The position numbers were made by a program, and so were the translations under genes. From positions 186,001-250,000 of the forward strand of contig JASMLR010000003.1 in assembly GCA_030748575.1 (NCBI GenBank): a stretch of 64,000 nt of DNA, written 5' to 3'. The notes below the pieces were generated by a model. The model worked only from the letters and a program-made list of their open reading frames with translations, searched no databases and was not told the DNA's origin. The stretch comes from Phycisphaerales bacterium (GTDB lineage: Bacteria; Planctomycetota; Phycisphaerae; Phycisphaerales; SM1A02). This document shows positions 36,237 to 44,573 of this stretch, piece after piece (within the stretch, counting starts at the first letter, position 1; every line of letters starts with the position of its first letter).

Positions 36237-37582
36237 CGACCGTTCCCCGTCGCGAGCAGCCGGCAGACCGCATCGGCTTCAGCAGTCGTTGTCAGGACAA
36301 TCATGTGCCTGCCGGCCGTGACCCGCATCGTCCCGTCGGGGACGCAGGGCCGCCCCTCGTCGTCCTCACTGGCCAGCACGAGCAGGGGAGGCTCCCGATC
36401 GAGTTCCATCAGCGTCTTGCCCTCGAGCGGAGCGCCAGCACCGACCCGCACCCGCATGAGGTCCAGCGTGCCCTTGAAAAAGCCTTCGATTCGCTCAAAC
36501 TCGTGGCAATGCAGCACGCGATTGATGGCCTGGACGGCAGATCGCCTGGGGTTCCACGTCTGCTCGAGCCCTAACTCACGCATCAGCGGAAGAAACTCAG
36601 GATGACGGACGACCGGCATGACAGTCTTTACACCGCATCTGCGGGCGTAGGCGCAGGCGAGCATGTTCTTCTCGTCCGATCGCATGGACACGAAGGCGTC
36701 GGCTCGCTCAAGGTGTTCGTCATCAAAGACCTCCGGCTGGGCGGGGTCCGCGTGCAGCACCGTGATGTGGTCCAGTTTCTCACCGATGACTTCGGCACGG
36801 TTCAGATCCTGCTCGAAGAGCCGGATGTCGAAGTCGCGGCTTCCGAGAAACCGGCAGAGCCACACGGCCGCGGCAGGGGCGCCATTGATGGCAATGCTCC
36901 GCCTGCCGAACGGGTCCTTGGTGAAGAAGCGGCGAGCGGCCGGGAAGGATGCCTGTTCGGCGACGAGCGTGACGATGTCCTCCGGCTCGACCGCCGTGTC
37001 GGCCACCGGCAGAAAGGCCTGCCCGTTTCGCGTGATGGCTGCGAGCCTGGCCCCCTTGGGCAGCCCAAGTTTCCGCAGCGGCGTGCCGATGGCCTGCGCC
37101 CGTGGAGCCACTTCGATCTGCTGCAGTTCGATGTCGCTGCCCGCAAAGTGTTCGACGGCGATTGCGGCAGGGTTACGCAGTCGGGCGGCCATGGCGGAGG
37201 CCATGGCGCGGTCGGGAGAGAACAACTGATCCACCGAGAAGATCGACGCGTAGTCCAGTTCTTCGTCCTGAAGGAACATGCTGTGATCGACACGGGCCAG
37301 AGTTCGGTGCGCGCCGAGGCTGGCCGCGATGTCACAGATCACCAGATTGACCTCATCCACGTCCGTCGTGGCGATGACGGCGTCCGCCGTGGCGGCCCCT
37401 GCCCTCCGGAGTGTGGCGCCCGAACTCGCCGACCCTTCAAGAACGGCAATGTCGAGATGTTCTTCAAGATAGGTAAGCCGGGTATCGTCGATGTCAATGA
37501 CGGTGACGCTGTGCCCCCTGGAGGTGAGCATTTCGGCCGCTGCGGTCCCAATATCGCCCCCTCCGGCCAGAATGATGTCCAT
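36233..37582 (-). CDS. trkA: TrkA potassium uptake regulatory subunit
   Basis: TrkA is the cytoplasmic RCK gating subunit of TrkH. The 449-residue protein has two RCK repeats. The first (MDIILAGGGDIGTAAAEML, then DIDDTRLTYLEE) has a complete GxGxxG-like nucleotide site. The second (SIAINGAPAAAVWLCRFLG) has a degenerate glycine motif. C-terminal RCK-C domains follow each. ATG 37582 is preceded by GAGAGGA. It is the first gene of the trk-nuoI-atp run, divergent from the HU-type gene. Confidence 0.93.
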   Translation of the reverse strand: MDIILAGGGDIGTAAAEMLTSRGHSVTVIDIDDTRLTYLEEHLDIAVLEGSASSGATLRRAGAATADAVIATTDVDEVNLVICDIAASLGAHRTLARVDHSMFLQDEELDYASIFSVDQLFSPDRAMASAMAARLRNPAAIAVEHFAGSDIELQQIEVAPRAQAIGTPLRKLGLPKGARLAAITRNGQAFLPVADTAVEPEDIVTLVAEQASFPAARRFFTKDPFGRRSIAINGAPAAAVWLCRFLGSRDFDIRLFEQDLNRAEVIGEKLDHITVLHADPAQPEVFDDEHLERADAFVSMRSDEKNMLACAYARRCGVKTVMPVVRHPEFLPLMRELGLEQTWNPRRSAVQAINRVLHCHEFERIEGFFKGTLDLMRVRVGAGAPLEGKTLMELDREPPLLVLASEDDEGRPCVPDGTMRVTAGRHMIVLTTTAEADAVCRLLATGNGR

Positions 37583-37661
37583 GCGTGTCCTCTCGGCCCG
37601 TCGGCGAAGCGGCAGTGTATCCCCCAACCGTACCCAATCTTATCGTCCGAGAACTCAGCCC

Positions 37662-37690
37662 TTGACGGCATCTGCTGCCGCCTCGATACT
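37662..37690 (+). promoter_or_regulatory. Sigma-70-like promoter for the HU-type gene
   Basis: TTGACG (37662-37667) and GATACT (37685-37690) are spaced 17 bases apart. This gives a transcript with a ~125-base leader that contains a GGGCC/GGCCC hairpin and a CACAC/GTGTG hairpin before the start at 37823. Confidence 0.5.
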
Positions 37691-37822
37691 GGCATCTGGC
37701 CCGATCGAGCGACCGCCGTGTCGATGGGGCGTTGGATTGGAGTGCTGAGGGCCGTTGGGCCCGCGGACTGCTAGGAAGGTTTGAACACACGCGGACTGGT
37801 GTGTGGGGAAGGACATGGTCAG

Positions 37823-38158
37823 ATGGGTACAGTGACCAAGAAGGACTTGATCGACCGGATCGCATTTGAAACCGGTCACCGTCGAGCAGACGTCAAGGAT
37901 GTGGTTCAGGTCTTTCTGAATAGCGTGATCAACGAACTCGCCGAGGGCAATCGGCTGGAGTTCCGCGACTTCGGCGTGTTCGAGACGCGAGAGCGTGCCG
38001 CCCGTGTGGCCCAGAACCCGCGAACGCTCGAGCGTGTTCCCGTTCCCGCCCGCAACACGGTCAAGTTCAAAGTTGGCCGGCTGATGAAGATGGCGGTCGA
38101 GAACGCTGAAGGTTTGTCCGGCAGTCAGCAGACCGCCGAAGAGACGGTCGACGCCTGA
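37823..38158 (+). CDS. HU/IHF-family DNA-binding protein
   Basis: The 111-residue nucleoid protein folds as a dimeric beta-arm DNA binder. TKKDLIDRIAFETGHRRADVKDVVQVFLN gives the helical base, LAEGNRLEFRDFGVFETRERAARVAQNPRT the start of the beta arm, and VPARNTVKFKVGRLMK the closing strand. The arm tip carries NPRT rather than the usual NPxTGE, with V-P-V-P following. A ~20-residue acidic/Gln tail extends the C-terminus. ATG 37823 is used; a TTG start 14 codons upstream is weaker. A GCCGAT/ATCGGC hairpin (38205-38223) after the stop may be the terminator. Confidence 0.93.
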   Translation: MGTVTKKDLIDRIAFETGHRRADVKDVVQVFLNSVINELAEGNRLEFRDFGVFETRERAARVAQNPRTLERVPVPARNTVKFKVGRLMKMAVENAEGLSGSQQTAEETVDA

Positions 38159-38293
38159 GCGGCTCACATGCCAGAACCCGGCTGGTGACCGGCCGGACAG
38201 GCGTGCCGATTTTCAGGATCGGCGCGGCGGACCGCTTGCGGTTTTCCGTGGTTTCGAGACGATATGCCCGCATGGGCGTAGTGAGTGGGTGAG

Positions 38294-39778
38294 ATGAGCG
38301 GATCGATGACACGGCAGGCCTCCAGGCGGGACGATCGCCGCGACGACAGGTCGCTGGCCGATCTCTTCAATGCGCTACCGCCCAGTGCCGTCGAGGCGGA
38401 GATGAGTCTGATCGGCTCGGTCATTCTTGAGCCTGAGGTGTGTGGCGACGTGGTGCAGGTCATTCGTTCCGCCGATGACTTCTTCAGACCACCCCACGCG
38501 GAACTCTGGTCCGCCATTCTGCATCTGTACGACACACACCAGTCGGTCGATGTCGTGCAGTTGCAGCAGTTGCTGGAGGATCGCGGGTCGCTGGATCGGG
38601 TCGGGGGGCTCGACTACATCGTTGAACTCGCCGACTCGGTCCCGAGTGCCGCCAATGCCGTGCACTACGCCCGCATTGTTCGCGACAAGTCGATGGTGCG
38701 GCAACTCATTGCCGCCGCCGGCGACATGCTTCGAGAGGCGTACGGCGGCAGCGAGTCATCTGCTGATCTGCTGGATGAAGCCGAACAACGCATCTTCAAG
38801 ATCGCTCAGGAGTCGGAGTCGCGTCAGGCGATTGGGCTCTCGGAGCTCATTCGCGAGGCCATGGAGCGGCTTGAGCAATCCGACGGGCAGCCGTTGACCG
38901 GGGTGGGCTCGGGGTACGCGGAACTCGACGTCCTGACTGGCGGCTTTCAACCTGGCGAGTTGATCATCCTTGCGGCCAGACCGTCGATGGGAAAGACTGC
39001 GTTGGCGCTCAACGTGGCGGAGCACATCGCAAGCCGGGGCGAGGCCGTCGGGGTCTTCAGCCTCGAAATGTCGAGCGGCCAGTTGGTGCAGCGTGTGCTC
39101 GCAAGCCGATCCGGCATCGACGGCGATCGGATGCGGCGGAATGCACTTCGAAGCAACGAGTTCAGAGCACTCTTTTCGGCGTGCGACGAACTTCGTTCGG
39201 CGCCCATGTACATCGACGACACACCGGGATTGACGCTGCTGCAACTGCGGGCCAAAGCCAGGCGGATGAAGCAGAAGCACGGGCTGGTTGCCGTTGTGAT
39301 CGACTACCTGCAACTCATGACCTCCGGGCACCGCACCGAGTCTCGCCAGCAGGAGGTGAGTGAGATCAGCCGGGGCGTGAAGGCGCTGGCTCGTGAACTG
39401 GATGTTCCCGTGTTGTGCCTGAGCCAGCTCAACCGGGCGGCGGAGCAGCGGGAAGGGCACCGCCCGCGTATGAGCGACCTGCGTGAATCCGGATCGATCG
39501 AGCAGGACGCCGACGTCGTCATGATGCTGCACCGCGAGGCCTACTATCACCGCGACGAGGAGTGGCGTGACGACAATCCCGACAAGGTCAACCTCTCCGA
39601 ACTCATCATTGCCAAGCAGCGGAACGGTCCGACCGGCACGGTCAAACTGACGTGGGACTCCAAGTCCACGCGATTCTGTGACTACGTGGATGTCACGCCG
39701 CCCCCTGGCGTCATGACGCCGTCAAGCCCCTACGAGCCGCCTGCAGCCTCGGCTGGCGGTGACGATCTTCCCATCTGA
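38294..39778 (+). CDS. dnaB: Replicative DNA helicase
   Basis: DnaB is the hexameric helicase of the replication fork. The ~494-residue protein has an N-terminal helical domain (PPSAVEAEMSLIGSVIL from about residue 30) and a RecA-like ATPase. Walker A is ARPSMGKTALAL (about 225-236), followed by FSLEMSSGQLVQRVL, Walker B-type VIDYLQLM, SQLNRAAEQREGHRPRMSDLRESGSIEQDADVVMMLHRE and the C-terminal IIAKQRNGPTGTVKLTW. A GTG at 38285 and an ATG at 38306 are other starts. Its 3' end overlaps the convergent exchanger gene by 49 bases. Confidence 0.97.
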   Translation: MSGSMTRQASRRDDRRDDRSLADLFNALPPSAVEAEMSLIGSVILEPEVCGDVVQVIRSADDFFRPPHAELWSAILHLYDTHQSVDVVQLQQLLEDRGSLDRVGGLDYIVELADSVPSAANAVHYARIVRDKSMVRQLIAAAGDMLREAYGGSESSADLLDEAEQRIFKIAQESESRQAIGLSELIREAMERLEQSDGQPLTGVGSGYAELDVLTGGFQPGELIILAARPSMGKTALALNVAEHIASRGEAVGVFSLEMSSGQLVQRVLASRSGIDGDRMRRNALRSNEFRALFSACDELRSAPMYIDDTPGLTLLQLRAKARRMKQKHGLVAVVIDYLQLMTSGHRTESRQQEVSEISRGVKALARELDVPVLCLSQLNRAAEQREGHRPRMSDLRESGSIEQDADVVMMLHREAYYHRDEEWRDDNPDKVNLSELIIAKQRNGPTGTVKLTWDSKSTRFCDYVDVTPPPGVMTPSSPYEPPAASAGGDDLPI

Positions 39779-40842
39779 GCATCGTCGGTGGCGGGCGTGT
39801 CGTCCTGGCCGATGAAGAGGAAGAACACCATGCAGCCGATCCAGGCTGCAAAGGTGACGCCGCCCCACACCTTCCCGAGGCGCCCGTGCCCGCTCGAGCC
39901 GCCGGTCGCCCGTTTGTCGCGCCATCTCGACAGGTAGATTGGCAAGACCGCGAGCGTGAAGAGGAGCATGGGCCACAGCGATGCCCATCCCACCTCGTGC
40001 GGGAGTGGAACGGGGCGAACCAGCGACGTCACGGCCAGCACGCTCAGAATGTTGAAGATGTTCGAGCCCAGAATCGTCCCCATCACGAGATCGGACTGCC
40101 CGCGACGCGCCGCCATAATCGCGGTGAAGCTCTCGGGGAGACTCGTCGCGATGGCGACCACGGTCAGGCCGATGACGGCTTCGGACAGGCCGGCCGTCCG
40201 GGCAATCTGGACGGCGCCCGTTTCGGCCAGTTTCGCGCCGGCGATCAGCATGAAGATCGACAACAGGAGGAGTCCGGCCATCGAGGCGGTCCCCCGCGTT
40301 GTAGAGCCTGCTTCCGCCGGTTCCTGATCACTTGACCCGCCGCCCGACCATCGGCGGAGGATGGCGACAGCGATGGGGAGGCCCAGCAGCAGGATGAGGC
40401 CGTCCACTCGGGTGAACTCGCCCGTGACCTTGGCGATGACCAGCAGCAGCACTTCGGTCACCACCAAAAGTGGGTAATAGACTCGGAGCACCTGCCGATT
40501 GGCGTGCACGCCATAGCACAGACAGGCGAACCCGAGCACGAGCCCGATATTGGCGATGTTGGAGCCGACCACATTGCCAAACGCCAGTTCGGCGCCAGCA
40601 TCGCTGGAAATGGCGGCGACGACATTCAACGCCAGCTCAGGCGCGCTGGTGCCAAAGGCGATGATGGTCAGGCCGATCGTGAGTTGGGAGACGCCCAGGC
40701 GGTGCGCGATCCACGTCGCGAGATCGACGAGGTAGTGAGCGCTCACGAGCAGCAGGACGAGTCCGCCGAAGAGCATCGCCACCGACACCCAGGGGCTGAG
40801 CGTCCCGGAGGTCCCGGCGGAAGCAATCACAAGTGCGAGCAT
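39730..40842 (-). CDS. Na+/Ca2+ exchanger family (YrbG-like) antiporter
   Basis: The 370-residue protein has two inverted halves of about five helices each. The alpha repeats are IGLTIIAFGTSAPELALNVVAA and IGLTVVAIATSLPESFTAIMAA, each with the Glu that coordinates the ion, and both halves also carry FGNVVGSNIANI / MGTILGSNIFNI. A ~30-residue polar loop joins the halves. The precise cation is not set by sequence. ATG 40842 is used; its codon overlaps an upstream ATG on the other strand. It converges on dnaB. Confidence 0.9.
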   Translation of the reverse strand: MLALVIASAGTSGTLSPWVSVAMLFGGLVLLLVSAHYLVDLATWIAHRLGVSQLTIGLTIIAFGTSAPELALNVVAAISSDAGAELAFGNVVGSNIANIGLVLGFACLCYGVHANRQVLRVYYPLLVVTEVLLLVIAKVTGEFTRVDGLILLLGLPIAVAILRRWSGGGSSDQEPAEAGSTTRGTASMAGLLLLSIFMLIAGAKLAETGAVQIARTAGLSEAVIGLTVVAIATSLPESFTAIMAARRGQSDLVMGTILGSNIFNILSVLAVTSLVRPVPLPHEVGWASLWPMLLFTLAVLPIYLSRWRDKRATGGSSGHGRLGKVWGGVTFAAWIGCMVFFLFIGQDDTPATDDAQMGRSSPPAEAAGGS

Positions 40843-40906
40843 GGAGGCGACCGATTGTAGAGTGGTTGGTGCCGGCAGGCCCCGCCGGCACACCCGAATC
40901 TGCCGC

Positions 40907-41503
40907 TTGAAGGGACTTCCTCTGGACGCGCATGACAGCCAGGATCTGATGGCCCGAGCCGCTGCCGGCGATGACCAGGCGTGGGCATCGCTCGTGGAGC
41001 ACTATGCGCCCCGCGTGCACGCACTGCTTGTGGCCAACTGCCGGGATCACGATCTGGCCGAGGAGATCACACAATCGACCTTCTGCACCATTGCGGCCAA
41101 GGTGCAGACCTACGTGGAACAGGGGAAGTTCGAGCCGTGGCTCTTCAGAATCGCGATGAACCGCCTCAGGGACGAGATGCGTCGCCGCGGCCGGCAGGCC
41201 ACCCCGGTTCCTGCCGAGACGCTCCGGCCCGTAGCAGCCACGGGACGGGAAGATCGGGCCCCCCATGCGCAGGTCGACGCGGAAACCGCTGCAGCCCTCT
41301 GGGACGCTGTCAGAGGCCTCGGAGAGGCCGACCAGCGGGTCCTGCACCTTCGGCACGTGGCCGGGCTGAGCTTCAAGCAGATCGCGGCGCAGGTGGAGCA
41401 GCCCGTTGGGACCGTGCTTGCACGCCACTTTCGGGCCCTGAAACGCCTTCGTGAGGTTCTGGGGGACGAGATTGCCGAGGATTTCGCTCGAAGAGGGCAG
41501 TAG
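40907..41503 (+). CDS. Sigma-70 family (ECF-like) sigma factor
   Basis: The ~198-residue sigma factor has region 2 (DLMARAAAGDDQAWASLVEHYAPRVHALL, then EEITQSTFCTIAAKVQTYVEQGKFEPWLFRIAMNRLRDEMRRR) and region 4 (LGEADQRVLHLRHVAGLSFKQIAAQVEQPVGTVLARHFRALKRLRE). The start is uncertain: ATG 40841 would overlap the start of the divergent exchanger, so TTG 40907 is used. A CTG at 40922 preceded by AAGGGA six bases upstream is another possibility. It is followed by a membrane protein and a second small gene that look like its cognate regulators. Confidence 0.85.
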   Translation: MKGLPLDAHDSQDLMARAAAGDDQAWASLVEHYAPRVHALLVANCRDHDLAEEITQSTFCTIAAKVQTYVEQGKFEPWLFRIAMNRLRDEMRRRGRQATPVPAETLRPVAATGREDRAPHAQVDAETAAALWDAVRGLGEADQRVLHLRHVAGLSFKQIAAQVEQPVGTVLARHFRALKRLREVLGDEIAEDFARRGQ

Positions 41504-41547
41504 AAACCGCAACAATCGCGGCCACGCCGCGTTGGAGAGTCATACCC

Positions 41548-42108
41548 ATGCACACCCCCGACCCATCATCCTGGAATGCCCCTGACGAGCCTCTGGACGC
41601 CCGATGCGATGCCACGGACGCCGGGCTCGATGCCATGCTCGACCAGACCGCCCCCAGAGACGTTCCCGAGGGGCTTGTTCAGCGGGTTCTGGAGGCCAGC
41701 AGGGCAGATCTCGACGCCGGCCGAGCGACACCGCCGCCCAGGCTGGTCTTCCCAAGCATGGCCAGGTTGGCGGCGGCAGCGTGCGTTGCTGCCGCGGTCC
41801 TGGCGGCCTTCTGGCTTGCTGGCCTGCAGCCGAACCCGCCGGTCGAGGACCGATTGGCGGCGCGTGATCTGCTGCCTGTTCCAGATCCCACGCTTGAGGC
41901 ACCCGCCGGCCCCATGGACCGGTTCAGGGCACTGCAGGCGGTCAACGAACTTGATTGGCAGGGGGCCGTCGATGATCTGGCGCAAGTCGTCTGGGCTGTT
42001 CAGAACGGTGCTGCAAGCCACATGGTGCTGGCACCAGGCAGGACGCCGATGGAAGCGGTGGAGAATGAACTGGACTCCGTGCGCGTAGTCGCGAAGCTTG
42101 AAGGTTGA
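41548..42108 (+). CDS. Membrane protein, probable anti-sigma factor
   Basis: The 186-residue protein has a ~65-residue N-terminal polar region (LVQRVLEASRADLDAGR), then one membrane helix (ARLAAAACVAAAVLAAFWLAGL, about residues 71-92) and a ~95-residue outer domain. The layout is that of one-helix anti-sigma factors, and it starts 44 bases after the sigma gene. No zinc HxxxCxxC motif is seen. Function is inferred mainly from position and topology. Confidence 0.68.
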   Translation: MHTPDPSSWNAPDEPLDARCDATDAGLDAMLDQTAPRDVPEGLVQRVLEASRADLDAGRATPPPRLVFPSMARLAAAACVAAAVLAAFWLAGLQPNPPVEDRLAARDLLPVPDPTLEAPAGPMDRFRALQAVNELDWQGAVDDLAQVVWAVQNGAASHMVLAPGRTPMEAVENELDSVRVVAKLEG

Positions 42109-42695
42109 TGACGATGAAAACGATGCGATGTTCTGCTGGAGTCTGGTGGGCGATGCTGGCGATCTGCACCGCGCTGGTCTTGCATGGGGGCAATACGCTG
42201 CTGGCCAGGTCCTCCAATGCGGCGCGGCCCACCGTTGACTCGGGCTCGTTTGTAGACCGCTACCTGGAAGTGGCCGAGGAAATCGACCCGATGCTCGCTG
42301 ACCAGTTGCGGTCGATGTGCCAACTCGACCCGGGACACTTCGGTCGCGTGCTTCGAAGGCTCGGCCCTCGGCTGGGCGAACTGGTGGACATGCGGCAGAC
42401 CGATCCGGCACTCTTCCAGCGGAAGATCCACGAACTTCATCTTGAAGCGGCGATCGAGTCGCTTGCGGCCTCCATTCGGATGGCCCGGGCGCTTGGAGAC
42501 CCGCCGGATCCCGGAACCGACGCCCAACTCCGAGGGTTGGTCGAGGCGCAGTTGGCCGCCACGCTCCGGACTCGGCGTCACCTCCTGGAGCGGATGCGGG
42601 CGGAACTGGCTGATGCCGAGAGCGAGTTGGACCGGGAAGCGGCTGAATTCTCAGCCGAGGTCGGGCAACGCGTGGAGGCGCTTCTGAGTCGCTGA
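42108..42695 (+). CDS. Exported helical protein in the sigma module
   Basis: The ~195-residue protein has a hydrophobic leader (AGVWWAMLAICTALVLHGG, about residues 10-28) and a mature part that is almost all amphipathic helix. Sequences such as YLEVAEEIDPMLADQLRSM, RRLGPRLGELVDMRQTDPALFQRKIHELHLEAAIESLA and RTRRHLLERMRAELADAESELDREAA predominate. It resembles, loosely, periplasmic metal/stress-sensing proteins that accompany ECF sigma factors, but I cannot assign it. Its ATG overlaps the preceding stop (TGATG), so the three genes are probably one operon. Confidence 0.68.
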   Translation: MTMKTMRCSAGVWWAMLAICTALVLHGGNTLLARSSNAARPTVDSGSFVDRYLEVAEEIDPMLADQLRSMCQLDPGHFGRVLRRLGPRLGELVDMRQTDPALFQRKIHELHLEAAIESLAASIRMARALGDPPDPGTDAQLRGLVEAQLAATLRTRRHLLERMRAELADAESELDREAAEFSAEVGQRVEALLSR

Positions 42696-42742
42696 ACCCG
42701 CTTGGCCGTCTCGGGCGTGGTCCCGGCATACCATCGCTTCGC

Positions 42743-43675
42743 ATGTCCGCCCCCAGTCCACACCCTCGCCGCCGCGTGTCCACCTGGATTGCGGGCGGCT
42801 TTCTTGCCATGGTGGCGGCGGCTTCGATCCTGAGCCTGCCGTGGACGCTCGGGGCAGCTGAGGCCCAGGCGCCCGCTCGCTTTGAGGCGACGGCGCCGGC
42901 CGCGGCCCTGGCGCCGCCGAGCTTTGAGCACGCCGGCGCGTGGCTGGGCACCGATCGCCTGGGGCGAAGCGTGATGGCGAGGATGCTTCTGGGAGGCGGG
43001 ATCTCGCTGGTCGTGGGTCTGGCTGCGGCGCTCACGGCCCTGCTGGTGGGGACCTCGTGGGGTCTGGCCGCGGCGCTTGGTGGCGGGCGGATCGACGCGG
43101 TGATGATGCGGATTGTGGATGTGTTGTACGGACTGCCCTCCATCCTGCTGGTCGTGCTGTTTGCCGTCGCCATCGAAGGCCTGCAGACGCGACTCGGGCC
43201 GGCGACCCAGGGTGGATCCAGATTGCTGCTTGATCTTGCAACGCTGTGGATTGCCATCGGCGGTGTGAGTTGGTTGACGCTCTCACGGGTGGTTCGTGGT
43301 CAGGTGTTGAGTTTGCGCAAGCGGGGCTTCATCGAGTCGGCCCGTGTCGTCGGCGTGCCGACGGGCAGGCAGATCAGGCGGTACTACCTGCCGTGGCTTG
43401 CCGGGCCGGTCCTGGCGTGTACGGCGTTGATTGTCCCGATGGCCATGCTCTCCGAGGCGTTTCTGAGCTTCCTGGGAATCGGCGTGCAGGAGCCGCTTCC
43501 CAGTTGGGGCAACATGGCGTCTTCGGCGCTCTCTGAGATCAACCCGGTTCGATCACGATGGTGGCTCCTGCTCTGGCCGTGCGTGCTCATTGCCGGAACT
43601 CTGATGGCGCTCACGGTGCTTGGTGAGTCGCTCCGCCGAAGCCTGGATCCTCGGCAGCGGGTTGGCGCGTCATGA
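42743..43675 (+). CDS. Peptide/oligopeptide ABC transporter permease (OppC/DppC-type)
   Basis: The 310-residue protein has one N-terminal helix, an outer segment with the OppC mark WLGTDRLGRSVMARMLLGGGISLVVG (near residues 71-96), and five more helices. The EAA loop FIESARVVGVPTGRQIRRYYLP (about 194-215) is intact, followed by FLSFLGIGVQEPLPSWGNM. It is the OppC-like half of a nickel/peptide importer. The stop overlaps the ATPase gene (ATGA). No binding protein or OppB partner is seen beside it in the window, so the transporter set is incomplete here. Confidence 0.92.
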   Translation: MSAPSPHPRRRVSTWIAGGFLAMVAAASILSLPWTLGAAEAQAPARFEATAPAAALAPPSFEHAGAWLGTDRLGRSVMARMLLGGGISLVVGLAAALTALLVGTSWGLAAALGGGRIDAVMMRIVDVLYGLPSILLVVLFAVAIEGLQTRLGPATQGGSRLLLDLATLWIAIGGVSWLTLSRVVRGQVLSLRKRGFIESARVVGVPTGRQIRRYYLPWLAGPVLACTALIVPMAMLSEAFLSFLGIGVQEPLPSWGNMASSALSEINPVRSRWWLLLWPCVLIAGTLMALTVLGESLRRSLDPRQRVGAS

Positions 43676-44490
43676 CGCTCGCGCTTGAAGTTCGCGGACT
43701 GGTCATTGAAGACACCGCTGGTGCGAAACTGGTGTCGGATGTCTCGCTGGAAGTGGCGAGCGGTTCTGTGACGGCCGTGGTCGGAGAGTCGGGCAGCGGC
43801 AAGACGTTGACGGCCCTGGCCGTGATCGGGCTGCTCCCGCATGAGGTGCGCCGGACGGCCGGTTCAATCCGTGTCGGTGGTGTTGACGTGACTGCATTGC
43901 CCCCCAACGCGCTGCGGGCGATGCGAGGGCGAGATGTGGCGATGATCTTTCAGGAACCGATGACGGCCCTCAATCCCGTCTTAAGGATTGATCGCCAGCT
44001 TCTCGAAGCCCGCCGTCGCAGAGTCAACATTCGCGGTCGGCAGGCCGTGGCCTGGTGTCATGAGGCCCTTGCGCGTGTTGGCATTGCCGAGCCGGACCGC
44101 GTGGCCAGGTGCTGGCCGCACGAACTCAGTGGCGGGATGCGGCAACGGGTGCTGATCGCCATGGGATTGGCGGCCGAGCCACGTCTGGTGCTTGCCGATG
44201 AACCGACCACCGCACTGGACGCGGTCAACCGACGAGAGGTGCTCGACGGGCTTGCCGCCGTCGCGCAGGGCGGCGCGGGCGTGGTGCTCATCACCCATGA
44301 CCTGCCCTCCGCGGGCCGCTGGGCCGATCAGATCATCGTGATGCGGGGCGGCGTGTGCTGTGAGGCGGGGCCGGCGAGGGAGGTGCTCAAGGCGCCCAAG
44401 CACCCGTATACGCGGGGCTTGCTGGACTGTGTGCCCCGGCCGGATCGGCCCGGTCCGCTGCCAGAGATCGCCGCTTCCGAGGCGGTTTGA
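43672..44490 (+). CDS. Peptide ABC transporter ATPase (OppD/DppD-type)
   Basis: The 272-residue ABC ATPase energises the permease just upstream. Walker A GESGSGKTL (about 39-47), Q-loop IFQEPMTALNP, the signature HELSGGMRQRV and Walker B LVLADEPTTALD are intact, followed by the D-loop and the ITHD switch. The C-terminal KHPYTRGLLDCVPRP is the OppD/DppD tail motif. Only one ATPase is present instead of the usual OppD/OppF pair. Other partners would have to lie elsewhere. Confidence 0.93.
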   Translation: MTLALEVRGLVIEDTAGAKLVSDVSLEVASGSVTAVVGESGSGKTLTALAVIGLLPHEVRRTAGSIRVGGVDVTALPPNALRAMRGRDVAMIFQEPMTALNPVLRIDRQLLEARRRRVNIRGRQAVAWCHEALARVGIAEPDRVARCWPHELSGGMRQRVLIAMGLAAEPRLVLADEPTTALDAVNRREVLDGLAAVAQGGAGVVLITHDLPSAGRWADQIIVMRGGVCCEAGPAREVLKAPKHPYTRGLLDCVPRPDRPGPLPEIAASEAV

Positions 44491-44573
44491 GCGGCCCATC
44501 TTCAGAATTCGTCGAACCAGAGAATAGTTTTCGGACGTAGGCCATTGTCGGAGTACCCGCCAGGAGGCCACGC

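Noticed and set aside
41566-43257. 563-codon open frame on the minus strand opposite the sigma module and OppC-like gene
   Set aside because: Low-complexity Arg/Pro/Ser composition and no family; the sense genes have domains and overlaps.
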